The notes under the pieces: model-generated
What the model saw: only the letters and a program-made list of their open reading frames with translations
Told to the model about the DNA's origin: nothing
Database searches by the model: none
Source of the DNA: Triparma columacea
Taxonomy: Eukaryota; Sar; Bolidophyceae; Parmales; Triparmaceae
Length of the DNA: 58,256 nucleotides
Assembly (NCBI GenBank): GCA_030267965.1
Contig: BRYA01000296.1
Location: forward strand, 1-58,256
Direction: 5' to 3'
Program-made: the position numbers and the translations under genes
Shown: positions 19,036 to 30,498 of the stretch, piece after piece
Position numbering within the stretch: the stretch's first letter is position 1
Layout: each line of letters starts with the position of its first letter

Positions 19036-20249
19036 TCAGGTTATCATGCGACCCTTGGCAAAGCTCTCGACGGCCTTCTTAGAAATCGCCTTGAAGGCCA
19101 TCAAACCAGTCTGACCAACAGTCTTCCTGAAGACCCACTTAGGAATATTGCCACCGAGGTCGACCTTCATAAAGCACTCAACGTGGGTGACAGACGCGGA
19201 GAGGGCGCTCGCGGTAATGATGAGGTCCTGGAAGGCTCTCGTGTACGGGGTGCTCGGGTTCACGAGGGGGTGGGAGGGGTGAGATATCGAAAGCGCGGCG
19301 AACCTTGTCGCGTTGAGGGAAGGGAGGGACTCCTTGAAGCAGGCGAAGACCAAGTCGCGGCGACCGAACGTCAGCAGCCTCTTGGTTGTTCTTCGACCTA
19401 TCGAGATCGAGACTGGAGGGGATTTGGAGGAGCGGGGGGAGATGGGGCCCAGGTCGTGAAGGACTTCCCAGTTGGCGAAGAAGGGGTCCTGGATGTGTTG
19501 CGTCTTAGGGAGGGGGGGAGGTGGGGTGGGGTGAGGGGTAAACCTCGTCGAAAATGAGACACAAAACACAAAGAACTCACCTTACTCCAGTGGTCAGGGT
19601 CGAGGTAAAACTCAACGTACTCAATCGGGGCAAGAATATCAAGGACCACCTTTATCGTGGGAGGGTAGATGGAGTCTAACAAAGAAACGGTGATCTGGGA
19701 ATTACCGGCGATTTTCTCCCAAGAGGAGGCAGAGGAAGAGTCGTAAGCATCAGAAGACTCGCTATAAAGCGACAGCAACCGAAGCTCCTGCTCCCGAGCC
19801 TGCCTCTGCATATCCTTTTTCGTCGCCTTTTGATTCCAACGCTTTGCCCTCTTTGACCTTCCTGTCCCAGGTGAGGGAGAAGCCAGGTATTGTAGGGGTG
19901 ACGGGTCAAACGTGATTGTCGACCAGCCCCAGTTCACCGAAGGTTCAGTGGCGATAGGGGTAGTAGGTGTAGAGCTTGGGGTTCCAACAGAGGACAGTAG
20001 GAGGCCAGTGAGCGAAACTTTCCCATCCCGGATCTTCGACATGAGCACAAGGCCCATCAAGAGGACCGAAAAGCCAATCCGTTTGAGGGAGCCCGAGAGT
20101 TCATGTCGTGGACCAGAACGGTATGGGTTTTCGATGTGATGGGATTTGGATTTGGAAAATGAAGTCCCTTCTCCTCGACGCTTGCCTCCATTCTGTTGCC
20201 TCCGGTTCCGCCGCGACCTGCGACCACCACCAGTGATCAAAGAGAGCAT
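19036..20249 (-). CDS. START-like lipid-transfer domain protein
   Basis: Two exons (20249-19581 and 19503-19036, phase 0 intron of 77 bases) give 378 residues. The N-terminus is Arg/Lys-rich, with a possible hydrophobic segment near residues 55-75 (IGFSVLLMGLVLM). After a variable middle, residues about 205-378 fit a START/Bet v1-type lipid-binding cavity. The line of evidence is VEFYLDPDHWSK, a long beta-rich stretch with an HP-rich turn, then VECFMKVDLGGNIPKWVFRK, which matches START's final strand and helix (GG-x-IP-xW). The ligand is not predictable. An anchored START protein working at membrane contact sites would fit (inference). Confidence 0.65.
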
Positions 20250-20767
20250 GTTAGATGTTAGGGTGGCACGATTAGATTGATCAACATATAACGTATTGGA
20301 GTTAATTGAAGATAATTTTTGAAGGCTTTAGAAACGTTTTTACCAATTTAAAATCATTTAATAAGCTTGTATTATATTTAAATACAGGTAAGATAACAAA
20401 AACAACACAACTTGATTTATTTTTAAGATTGATTCCATTGACTCTATGCATGCAGTAAAATATTAAAAATTGATACAATTAATGATTAAGCAATCTTTGG
20501 CTAATAAAATGTACAACTGCAGTTATTAAGTAAAATTAAATTTTAGTAATCTCTCTCTAACAAAAGATAAAAAGTATTAATTGAATATTTAATCAATAAA
20601 AGTGATGTATAGAGATTATTCTAGAGGATAGATCCTGAGAAAAAATTCTAAATTTTTGGATTTTTCTTTCTTGTGTTTCTCTCCATCGTAGGTCTATTTT
20701 ATATATCAAGACTCGACGTCATCCGTGCAACTTACGCACTTAGCACATTTACAACCCAGCATCGAGA
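20250..20767. other. Strongly A/T-rich intergenic region
   Basis: About 340 bases (20260-20600) are much richer in A and T than anything else in the window, with many TTAAT and AAATT words. This is the divergent spacer between the START-like gene and gamma-glutamyltranspeptidase. No coding frame or RNA gene is seen. Confidence 0.6.
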
Positions 20768-23613
20768 ATGAGCGACAACAACACCCACCAACCGCTCTCT
20801 ATGTCTTCTCCTGCGCCATTTCCTGCCATTGACATTGACACCCACGTAATCCTCGATGATCTCGATGACGATAGTGATGAGGGGATGAAGCACTTTGACG
20901 ACATGATAAAGGAAGCTACTGAGAGGCGGAGTCACAAGCCCAGCTGCCTTAGATGCTTCGAGGGTGACGAAAGTTACTACCGAGTCTCGTCCTATGACAA
21001 GGCTTCAAGTGATCGTCGGAAAGTTCGAAAAATTATCGCGTTTTCGCTCTTCATGCTGCTTTTAGGTACAGCATTGGGAGTTGCCATGGGCTCTGCCCTT
21101 TACCCTTCCCCGCCCCCCTCCTCTCCCCCCTCCTCCCAACCTGACATTTCATCGCTGAAGGAACAATCTTATCTCCCTCCCGATAAGTATAAGGGTGTAG
21201 TCGCGGCCGACGACGGCCTGTGTTCTGATCTTGGGGCGAATTTAATGAAAACCACCTCTGCGAATGCTATCGACGCCGCAGTGGCTACGGCCCTCTGCTT
21301 GGGAGTTGTAAATCCGGGATCATCTGGAATAGGCGGAGGTTGCTTCATCCTCTTTCACGACTCATCAACCTCTTCGACCTCCTTTATTGATTCTCGCGAA
21401 TTTGCTCCTGCGGCTGCCAGTTCCACAATGTACGACAATCTCCCCCCCACCTCCTCAACCGATGGCCCCTATGCCGCTGCCGTGCCGGCGGAGTTGAAGG
21501 GTCTCGAGAAGGTGAGAAGGGACAACATCGAAGACAGTACTGCGACGACGATGAGGATGTAAACGAATTTTGCCGTGGCACCGCAGTCGAATAGTGTGAT
21601 TTTCCCTCCCGCAAACGCAGCCCTTTTTGAGGTTCGCCTCGCTCGCCACTCTGTTGAGGCAACAAGCATGGGCGGGCGCATAAGACGATAATTGCGTCCT
21701 CAAACTTAAACTAACAGCGAGACAACCCAACGCAACCCTACCCGGGACTCGCTTCGCTTGTCGCAGATGCATCAGCTACACGGCAATGTGAGTGGAATGG
21801 ACAATACTTGAAGTAGCGCATTAAGATACATAGCACACGACTTTTGGCACAATTCTTGGAAGATAAACCAAAACCAACAAACTAACTAACACCAAACTTC
21901 TTCGCTTGCCACTTTGCTCCCTAGATCCCCTGGGCCGACGTCGTCTCTCCCGCTCGTGACCTCGCCCGCAACGGATTTCCTACCTCTCCCTACCTCGCTC
22001 ACCTTGCCTCTGACCACTGGGAGAAGGTGAGTCACAATCTCGACGACAAATCCCAAAAGTCTTTACACTTAACCAACCACAATTATGATACCCCGACTTG
22101 CTTCGCTCATCGCAGATATCAATGAATGCGGCGCTAAAAAACCTTCTATCGTCCCCCTCAACCCCAAACAATCCAATCAAGGCAGGAGAGATTTTCAAGA
22201 ATTCGAAGCTCGCAGAAACTTTCGACGTAATCATGGAACATGGAAGCGACGCGCTCTACAACGGGCCTATTGGCGAAGCTCTTGTCGCTGACTTGACTGA
22301 GGGCGGAGGAATCATCACCACTGACGACCTTGCATCCTACTCTGTCACGGTGCGGGAGCCCGTTTCTACAACAATCAACGGATTTACAATCACCGGCGCA
22401 CCTCCGCCATCATCTGGTGGCGCCACCGTCCTCGCCATCCTTCGTTTCGTTTCCGGCTTCCCCACACCTTTTGCTGCCGATTTGGACACCCTCTCACAGC
22501 ATCGTCTCAGCGAAGGAATGAAGGTAGGTGGGGAGCTGTGGCAAGCAAAGCGAGCCTTGGATACGCGCTGATTATTACGTTTTTGTTTCTCCTGTTGCTA
22601 AATAATTCGGTCATCGCATCGCTTCTCCACTCAATCTGCTCCCCCCCCCCCCCCCAAGCACGCCTTTGCAATGCGAATGAGCCTCGCCGATCCTGCCTTT
22701 TACCCCGACGTCGGGACGGTCGTCGAGGATATGGTATCGTCATCTTTTATAGACGACCTAAGAGAGAGCAAGGTGAGGAGTGAGGAAGGTTAGGGTTAAT
22801 AACACACATACCCAGCACGCAACGCACCTCGCACCTAACCACTTGTCCTCCCCCGCTCATCGCGACGTTTCTCCTTCGTAGTATTCGGATAACGACATCC
22901 AGACCATTACTGATTATGGCGGTTCGTGGTCACTTCTCAACGTGACGTCCTCCGACCCTCCCAACCGCCATCTCCGCGGTTTTCAATACTTGGAGGACCA
23001 CGGCACGACCCACTTGTCGGTAGTTGATGCAGACTTGAACGCAGTTGCCATTACGTCTACTGTAAATACGGAATTCGGGAGTGGCTTTCTCTCTCCATCC
23101 ACTGGCATCCTTCTCAACAATCAAATGGATGACTTCTCAAGTGCTGGCCGTGCAAATTATTTCGGCCTAGCCCCATCCCCAAGGAACTACCCCGAGCCGC
23201 GAAAGCGACCTTTGAGTTCCATGTCGCCCACCATTGTATTTGACTCTCTCGGCAAAGTGAGGATGGTGCTTGGGGCCAGTGGTGGGCCCAAGATCATTAC
23301 CGCCACCACCCAAATGATATTAAACCACTTGTTCGCCGGCTTGAACCTTTTCTCTGCAAACTCAAGGCCTCGAATCCACGACCAGCTGCTCTACCACGAC
23401 CAAGAAACCTGTACTTATTCCAAGGAAGAACTGCTTTCTGGGGTGGTGCTCGAGCTTTCAGACGAGACGAAAGCCAGCTTGGAGTCGCGAAATCACCCGA
23501 TGCTCGGAATCGACTATCTGGGGACATGTCAGGCCATCTCAATAACAAGTGAAAACCTCATCTCCGCCGTGAGCGACGTTAGAAAGGACGGCTCGCCATC
23601 TGGTTGGCTTTAA
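20768..23613 (+). CDS. Gamma-glutamyltranspeptidase
   Basis: Six exons (20768-21511, 21767-21787, 21925-22026, 22116-22523, 22659-22772, 22882-23613), all phase 0, encode 706 residues. A cytosolic tail of about 95 residues precedes one transmembrane anchor (FSLFMLLLGTALGVAMGSAL), giving a type II membrane protein. Family signatures are clear: NPGSSGIGGGCF in the large subunit, and EDHGTTHLSVVD with the processing/catalytic Thr505 that begins the small subunit. GSGFLSPSTGILLNNQMDDF, SSMSPTIVF and LGASGGPKIITAT follow. The enzyme cleaves the gamma-glutamyl bond of glutathione and conjugates at the cell surface or vacuole. Exon 2 is only 21 bases. Introns 1 and 3 end in CTTCGCTTGTCGCAG and CTTCGCTCATCGCAG. 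Confidence 0.93.
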
Positions 23614-23660
23614 GTAAATAGCTGCGGCGAAATTTTGCCTCTTGTTAAAGATTCGTTTGT

Positions 23661-26272
23661 TTATTTCCCGTAACCTCTTCCATCCTTGCTTCTCCTTAAG
23701 CTCTTTCCCTTCATTTCTTCAATAACCCTAACCCTCATTTCATAAATTACAGCTTTTTCCGACGACGACAACGACGAAGCCTGAGGCTCGACATCTTTGA
23801 TCCTGTGCACCATAACCGGTGTTACCTCGACGGGGACACGTGACAACCCCCCAATCTCCTTATCGTCGAGATCAGACCCACTCACATCGGTTGGTGGCGT
23901 TGGAGGTCTCGTCCTTGGAAACTGACGCTCGTCCGCAACGGCAGTCGTCCTGATGCTTGTTTGAGGCGGAAGCGAAGGAAGGGGATTAATTGAAGTATCC
24001 CCGCTTGAGCAAGCGAGATGCAGTTGGATTTGATTATGAACATGACGAGTGAGAGGGCCGCCTTGGGATTCAACCTTGACATCGTCCTCGACAAAGGCGG
24101 CAAGGCTGTCAGGTTTCCCATTGACTTTCATCGCTTGACGATGATTCAACGTTGACATCTCCTCGACAAAGGCGGCAAGGCTGTCAGGTTTCCCATTGTC
24201 GTTCATCGCTTGATGTTGTCCCTCAACCGAAGTCCTGCGACAATACGGCGGTGGATGGGTTAGTAATGGGGTGTGTGTTATGTGCTTGGTGACACGCCGC
24301 TTGTGCGTTTTGTCGACAGTTTCCCCTCGCGGCGTTAGGCAAAGGCCGTCCATTCTTACCTTGAACCTCTCTTCTTGTTGTCCTCGCGTGGCGACCCTAC
24401 ATCAGCAAATTCACGGGCAGCCGCCATCATTTCTTCTCCTAGTCTCGCAATGTCAATCTTATCGGGGTTAGAAATATCCCACGTCGACGACGATGATTGT
24501 AGGTTTACCGGGTGGTGAGGTCCAGCCGGTTGCCCAGTAGGTTGGTGCGGAGACCTAGACACGACGACGGTCTTGTTGGTCACGACAACGCGTTCGGGAT
24601 TCGATTGTAATGAAGGGGAAGACGAGATGTCGGTGGATGCAGCCTCAAGGTCACCTCCCTCATCGAAGTCGAGGATGCTAAGCTTCCGCTGTGCGAAGGC
24701 TTTCCTTTTGTTCCGCAACATAAAACCCAAAAGAGCCACGAACACAACGCCAGCACTGACGAGCGAGGCGAATCAAGAGAAGGGTTGGTGCCATGATCTA
24801 TTAGTGAGAATGAGAGCGATGTCTGCGTTGTGCTTAATTCAATCTCACCTTGCTGACGTCGCCGCAATCAGAACAGTGGAACGCGATTTGCTATTTCCTA
24901 CGCTTTCTGTCGTTCCTTTCCCTTTCTTCGATTTTCCTTTTGACTTCCCCTTCGTAGTAGGCGAGGGTGTCACAGAGGGCGCTTGTGTAGGAGCCGACCT
25001 TGTAGGCGAGGGTGTAGGGACAGTAGGAATGGGCGTCCCAGAGGGCGCTTGTGTAGGAGCCGACTTTGTTGGCGAGGGTGTAGGGACAGTAGGAATGGGC
25101 GTCACAGCGGGCGCTCGTGTAGGAGCCGATGGCGAAGCTGTTGGCAAATCAAAAGGAGGCACTTCTGTAGGTGCAGCAGTGGGCGACCTCGTGGGTTTGG
25201 CAGTAGGAATAGGGACAGGGGTAGGGACAGGGGATGGGTGTTTCGTAGGAGGTGTAGTTGTTGGTGTAGATGTTGGGGAAGATGTCGGTGAAGCCGTTGG
25301 CGCAGCCGGGGGATAAGGACCGTTGTTTAGAAGATCGGCTGCTTGCTTACATGTTTCACAACACTTCGACCCAGAGTCAATCCAGTTACCTTCGTGAGGC
25401 AAACAGTGGTTGGCGAAAAACTGCTGCAGCGCAGGGGTATTATTCAGCGCAACCTTTTGGTCGAGCTTTTGTTTGATAGCAGCACATGTTGTTGTGGTTG
25501 CGTCGTTCCTGTTGACGATGACTACGGTGTTGTTGGCATCGGTACATTGTACAGGCACAGATGATGTTGGGGAACGGGTCGGTGCGGCGATCGTCGGAGT
25601 TGATGTTGGGGAAGATGTCGGCGAAGCCGTTGGTACAGCCGGGGGGGGATAAGGGCCGTTGTTTAGAAGATCGGCTGCTTGCTTACATGTTTCACAACAC
25701 TTCGACCCAGAGTCAATCCAGTTACCTTCGTGAGGCAAACAGTGGTTGGCGAAAAACTGCTGCAGCGCAAAGATATTATTCAGCGCAACCTTTTGGTCTA
25801 GCTTTTGTTTGATAGCAGCACATGTTGTTGTGGTTGCGTCGTTCCTGTTGACGATGACTACGGTGTTGTTGGCATCGGTACATTGTACAGGCACAGATGA
25901 TGTTGGGGAAATTGTCGGTGCGATTGTCACGATCGTCGGAGAATTCGTTGGGGGATTTGTTGAACCTTGAGGCGAGGGAGAAGGGGTTGATTTTGTCTTC
26001 CCTCCCTTCAAGATCCGCGACGAGGGCTCAATGCCATAATTTCGGTATTCAATACCAAGTAACTTCTCTCTGACTTGAGGGGTCGTCCAAAATTGCGCGT
26101 TTGAGGAGAAAGCTGAGGAGAAAGAAAAAGCGTCGTGTGAGAGAAAGAGAATTTTTGCTCAAAATGAAAGCTTTTGCCGACGAAATCTGCGCGATTGAAC
26201 ACCAATAGAACACTACGTACCACAGATGATGACCCACGAAAGGATTGTTGTCACTAACACTCGTTGGACCAT
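23661..26272 (-). CDS. Cell-surface protein with duplicated Cys modules, one TM helix
   Basis: Four exons (26272-26221, 26112-24849, 24755-24360, 24234-23661) give 761 residues; splice phases agree. Exon 1 supplies a signal peptide, completed across the first junction and ending near SSNAQ. Two nearly identical modules of about 88 residues follow, each running from [17 protein letters not shown] to a [19 protein letters not shown] end with seven conserved Cys. Between and after them are Thr/Ser/Pro stalks (SPT repeats), likely O-glycosylated. A Lys/Gly stretch precedes one transmembrane segment (about residues 430-455), which is split by intron 2. The cytoplasmic tail has an internal duplication around [11 protein letters not shown]. 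No known domain is recognised; adhesion or receptor functions are possible. Confidence 0.75.
24077..24212. repeat. Two imperfect 62-base copies in the cytoplasmic-tail exon
   Basis: Copies at 24077-24138 and 24152-24212 share CTCGACAAAGGCGGCAAGGC and the following 25 bases. They encode the doubled [11 protein letters not shown] segment. Confidence 0.88.
25273..25910. repeat. Two near-identical 264-base coding copies, 336-base period
   Basis: Positions 25311-25574 and 25647-25910 are almost identical, with the similarity extending some 35 bases to the left of each. The period is an exact multiple of three and corresponds to the duplicated Cys module of the surface protein. Confidence 0.93.
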
Positions 26273-26804
26273 GGATCAGAAACTTAGAAACTTGGAAAAT
26301 TGCACTCGCCGATTTTGGGGTTGGTTGATCCTGAATTAATTGGAGACGATTTTTTGGACGAAAAGGAGACGATATGACGTGACCAAAAAATCGTTTTCGT
26401 TGCTCTGCAACATTACCAAGATTAGTATTGGGATCGTACTGCTAAAAGAAGAACTGCGTTTCAACAAACATCGACGAATTGCGGGGGGCAAGAGTCCGGA
26501 AAAAGGCAAGAAAAAGAGACAAACCCCCAGTTTAGAAATTTGGGCAGATTACCCGAAAACTCACGAAGACCCTGCCACATTGATTCATACGTCAAGTTTA
26601 CACCAACGAACCCATCTCTTCGACCCGAACTTCTCAATTTGAGGAGAAGACCAACTCCCTCCACCTCCCTCCGGCACTCCTTCCTTTTTCACGACCCTCA
26701 CGGTCTCAACCACTCAATTTCTCGCTATACCACAGCTTTGAAACAGTAGAATACATCATATCGACCCATATATAGTTCCCTCTTGTCCCCCGATATAGTA
26801 GATC
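26273..26804. other. Divergent intergenic region, nothing recognised
   Basis: This is the spacer between the surface-protein start and the HUS1 start. TATATATAG near 26767-26775, 30 bases before the HUS1 ATG, may serve as a TATA element. Confidence 0.45.
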
Positions 26805-28036
26805 ATGAGGTTTAAGGCGAGGACGACAAAGGCAAGCGTTAGGTGAGTGGTCAAACAGGACAAGATCTCGATTCGAACTCTGACATCGCGCTAATACTCC
26901 CCATTCTACACATTCATCATCCCGTAATAGTTTTTTGGTCAGTTTGCTGTCCCCTTTGGCCCGGCTCAGTGAGACGTCTTATATAAAGATTGATCCTAAG
27001 CAGCTGAGAATATCCACCGGCGGTGGGGAACAGAGCGGGCTGAAGTGCTTCACGGAAGTAAGCCTGGAGGCGATATTTCATGCCTATAAGATCGAGAGTA
27101 TGCAGGGAAACCAGATCCTCGTGGAATGTGACCTGAACCACCTGCGTTCCCTGCTCTCATCGATCTTGACGGCCATGACCCCTACCTCAACTTGCCTCCT
27201 CAAGTTGGCCAAGCGCAATTTGTACCCGGTGATTGTCGTTGAGAAGGAGGGAGGGGAGGGGGTGGACGTGAAGGGAGAGGTTCCAGTCAGGGTCCTCCAG
27301 GTGAACGAGTTCTCCAACATGCTCCCCCCCAAAACTTCTGTACCCGACGTCCAGGTCATCCTCCCTCCTGCCTCCAACCCCACTCTTCGCAACGTACTGG
27401 AGAAGATGAAATCCATGGCGGGCCACGTGTACGTAGAGGGCTGCATGTCAGGTGACATATCATTCTCCTCCATGACGGATGGAGTGGCAGCAAAGGTTTT
27501 CTTCAGCGGACTCAAGGTGGCATTCCAGGACTGCAAGGCTTCAGCCGAGGTGAGAATGGGAGGAGCATTACGACGACTTTAGGCACCAGAATTAACCCTT
27601 CCCTCCACCCGAAGTACAAGGCTAGAAACAATCCTCGCAACTCCGCGCCTCGGGACGATGAAACTCACAAGTGCGTTGTCAAGGTTGAAGCGAAGAGGCT
27701 ACTCGAGGTGAGAATGGACAAGCTTGACCGCGACAAGTATATTGACTAATGCAAACCTTTTTTGCTCGCTCGCTTCTCTCATCGCCGCAGATGTTTAGGT
27801 GGCAGATACCTTTGCAGAAGTGGGTCGCCGAATCGACGCTATGTATGGTCAAGGATGAAATGCTCATACTCCACTGCCAGCTGCCTGTTGGGGAGGCAGG
27901 GACGGACGGGACTGGGGGCATCACATTCTATGGGAGTGTTGGGGAGATCGACAGGGATGAGCTTGGAGAGGGATGGGAGGACGATGATGTTGAGGAGGCG
28001 GAGGACGGCGAGGATCCAAGTGTGGCTGGTGACTGA
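26805..28036 (+). CDS. HUS1: Checkpoint clamp subunit HUS1
   Basis: Four exons (26805-26842, 26931-27549, 27615-27707, 27791-28036) give 331 residues. The start MRFKARTTKASV aligns with HUS1's MKFRAK start. The rest follows the HUS1 PCNA-like fold: LRISTGG, DLNHLRSLLSSI, LKLAKRNLYPVIVVE, VPVRVLQVNEFSNM, PDVQVILPP and VLEKMKSMAGHVYVEG. HUS1 forms the 9-1-1 clamp with RAD9 and RAD1, loaded at damaged DNA to activate ATR. Exon 2 has two usable acceptors (26931 and 26943) that differ by four codons; the longer form fits the family spacing. The C-terminus is an acidic tail. Its 3' end faces the next gene, 44 bases away. Confidence 0.9.
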
Positions 28037-28080
28037 TAGTATGGATAATTGTGGGTTTGTATCATAAACAAAATTTAGGT

Positions 28081-28128
28081 TCATCGTCTTCGTTGGTGCT
28101 GCATCGCTTTGAGCTGCTGCTGCTGATA

Positions 28129-28165
<37 letters not shown>

Positions 28166-28208
28166 CCTACCCCCGCCATCCCTTGGTGTTGCATTGCGCC
28201 CCCTGCCT

Positions 28209-28240
<32 letters not shown>

Positions 28241-30194
28241 TTAATTCGCTTCTTCATCTCTGCATAGAACTTCTGGTACTTCTTCAATGCAGCATCCTTC
28301 TTCGCCCCCTCTTCCCCCATTTCCCTCAGCTTTTTCTCCAGCTCTTCCAGCTTCGAGCTGTCCTTCCCCATCCTGCTCGCCGGGGCCACTCCCGCAGGGT
28401 TATCCTTGCTAGGGTACTTGTTCTTGAAGAGTTCCAGGGCGTTCCTCATGTTTTCGAAGCGCTGGTCGTACTCCTTCTTGAACTTCTTAACGAATTCCTT
28501 TGCCTCGTCCGCCTCGGCTTTCATCTGTCTCATGTTCTCATTCTCCCTAAGCAAAATGGCGTTCTGCGGGGGGGGGGCGGATGGGGGGACACGAAGTGGC
28601 GAGCAATTGAGGTCAGCAATAAGACACTACGAACGAGCCATAAGGTGTGTTGTATTCCAACCCTTTCAGTGCCTCAATTCGCTCGTCATTTCGCTCGTCG
28701 CTCACCTCCTCTGTCAGTGCCTGCAGTGTCTTCAACAAGTTTCCGATCCCTGCGGCCTCCTGTGATGACGATGGTGAATTCTTTTGCCCCCAAAGGGCCG
28801 AATTCGACGACGACGGGGAGGATTTTGGGGAATGCTGCTGCTTCCGTTGTTTATTATGAAGGCTCCTGGGCATCGTTGAGGCAGGGGACACCACCAGGGT
28901 CCCCCCTTTGTTTCCCCCATTGGACCGCCGAGCGTACTCAGAGTTGGGGACGACGCAGAAGCTCCCGTCCAAGGCTGCAGCGGCGGCGAAGCTGCGTGTA
29001 GTATATAGCGACGATATTAGGTTCCGCGTGGGGCAAAGCGAGATATTCCAAGCAATGGGGAGCTCACCTGCTAGCCAGCGACCTCTGCATGATAAACTTC
29101 CCCCCAGCCCCGACCCCAGCCTCACCACCAACCCCACCGCCAACCCCACCGCCAACCCCAACACCTTCCCCCCCCGTCCTTCCTCCCCTGGTCCTCCCCA
29201 ACCCTTCCCTCACTGCCTTGACGGCAGCCGAATGTATTCCGAGCTCTGCCGACAGGTGTGCGAGCTCAGTCTCAAGCGACATCATTGCAAGGACGGGGTT
29301 AGGGGCACTCTTCTTCGGAAGCTGTTCCTTCTGCTGCTCCTGTCTCTGCGCAGCGGCCTCGGGCGACCCCAGCTTCTTCTTTTCACCCTTTTCCCCGCCC
29401 GCCACCATGTCCATGAAAGCTGAGGCCGTCATGCTATCATTGCTCGTGACATGAACGGGAGTAAGACCCTTGCGAACGGCCTGCCTCAGTCTGGTCGAAG
29501 ACTGCAGAGTATTGCTCGGGTATGTCGGGGTGGGCGGGGCGGGGTGAGAGGCTCGGGCATGGTGCGCCGAAGCTTCCTCCGTTGGCATTCTCGTTGTTCC
29601 TGACTTTCCACTCCCTCCACCCTCCCTTGCATCTGATGATATCGCTTCCACCCCCCCCCCCCCTCCCCCCTCCCTCCTTTTCTGTTTCCTCTCCTCCACA
29701 ACCGCTAGAAGCTCATCGTGGTCAATGAGCCGTTGCAGCCCCTCTACGTTCCCACGGCACGTAATCTCCAGCCTCCTCACAGCTTCCAAGATGAGTCCAT
29801 CCACTTCCAACTTCTCCCCCACCTTTCCAGCCTGAGCGAAGAGCCTCCCCGAGTTACCGTAGTGTAAGAGTGCTTCAATAGACGAGCAGGTCACCTCCTT
29901 TGAACTCCGTTGGACATCAGTCCGTTGAACATCAGCAGCAAGTTCCATTTCCATTCTTGCCCTTGAAAGCAACATGGCAAAGCACATGGCTGGGCCAGTG
30001 TCGTCTTCAGCAATCAACGAGGAGCCCTCTTTTTGTTGCAGACCCTCCCCCAAGACCCCACTCAACAAGTTAGCTAGCAGATCAGAGGGATTTCGAGCCT
30101 GAAAAATTTGCCCTTCCTCGTTGTAAGGGTTATTAGTGATGGAGGGTTCGAAATCCGGTTCCTCGGCGGCAAGGATCTCGAAGCCCTCATCCAT
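28081..30194 (-). CDS. Unknown coiled-coil, poly-Gln protein
   Basis: Three exons (30194-29068, 28991-28706, 28563-28081) with consistent phases encode 631 residues. The N-terminal 170 residues are helical and may contain an MIT-like three-helix bundle (about 70-160), but this is not certain. A Gly/Ser/Pro-rich middle includes repeats of a GVGGG type. The last exon is a Lys/Glu coiled coil (about 475-565: LRENENMRQMKAEADEAKEF and on) that ends in two long Gln tracts from CAG/CAA runs. No catalytic motif is visible. A scaffold or trafficking role is only a guess. Confidence 0.7.
28101..28243. repeat. CAG/CAA repeats coding two poly-Gln tracts
   Basis: On the minus strand two runs of about ten or more Gln codons lie at 28101-28165 and 28209-28243, in the terminal exon of the coiled-coil gene. 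Confidence 0.88.
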
Positions 30195-30498
30195 TTGTCT
30201 CTCTAGGACACCAAGACAACGTGTCTTTCGGCCTAAGGATATGAGATTTTGATCTTGTTCTGATTCTTAGCCTGGTCCCTTTCCCTTCTCTCTCTCTCAC
30301 ATCGAACTTAATTCAACTCCCATAGATTTTCTGTGACGTTATTAGGATAAAATGAGCTCTGTCACTTGAAGTGTCAAAAAAGTCATATTTAATTACGTCG
30401 TCGCGCAAAATTGCAAGCGCCAATAGGCAGCTCTTCGTATTTTTCAAAAATGTTCCACACCCCCCTCCCTCCCGCACCCCCACCACCAGCAGTCGCGT
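30195..30498. other. Intergenic region, nothing recognised
   Basis: This stretch holds the promoter side of the poly-Gln coiled-coil gene and the 3' side of the cyclase gene. No motif or frame stands out. Confidence 0.5.

Noticed and set aside
26860..26930. Possible tRNA (ATTCGAAC-like T-loop near 26870)
   Set aside because: No matching acceptor stem, D-arm or anticodon arm can be drawn. The stretch is the HUS1 first intron.
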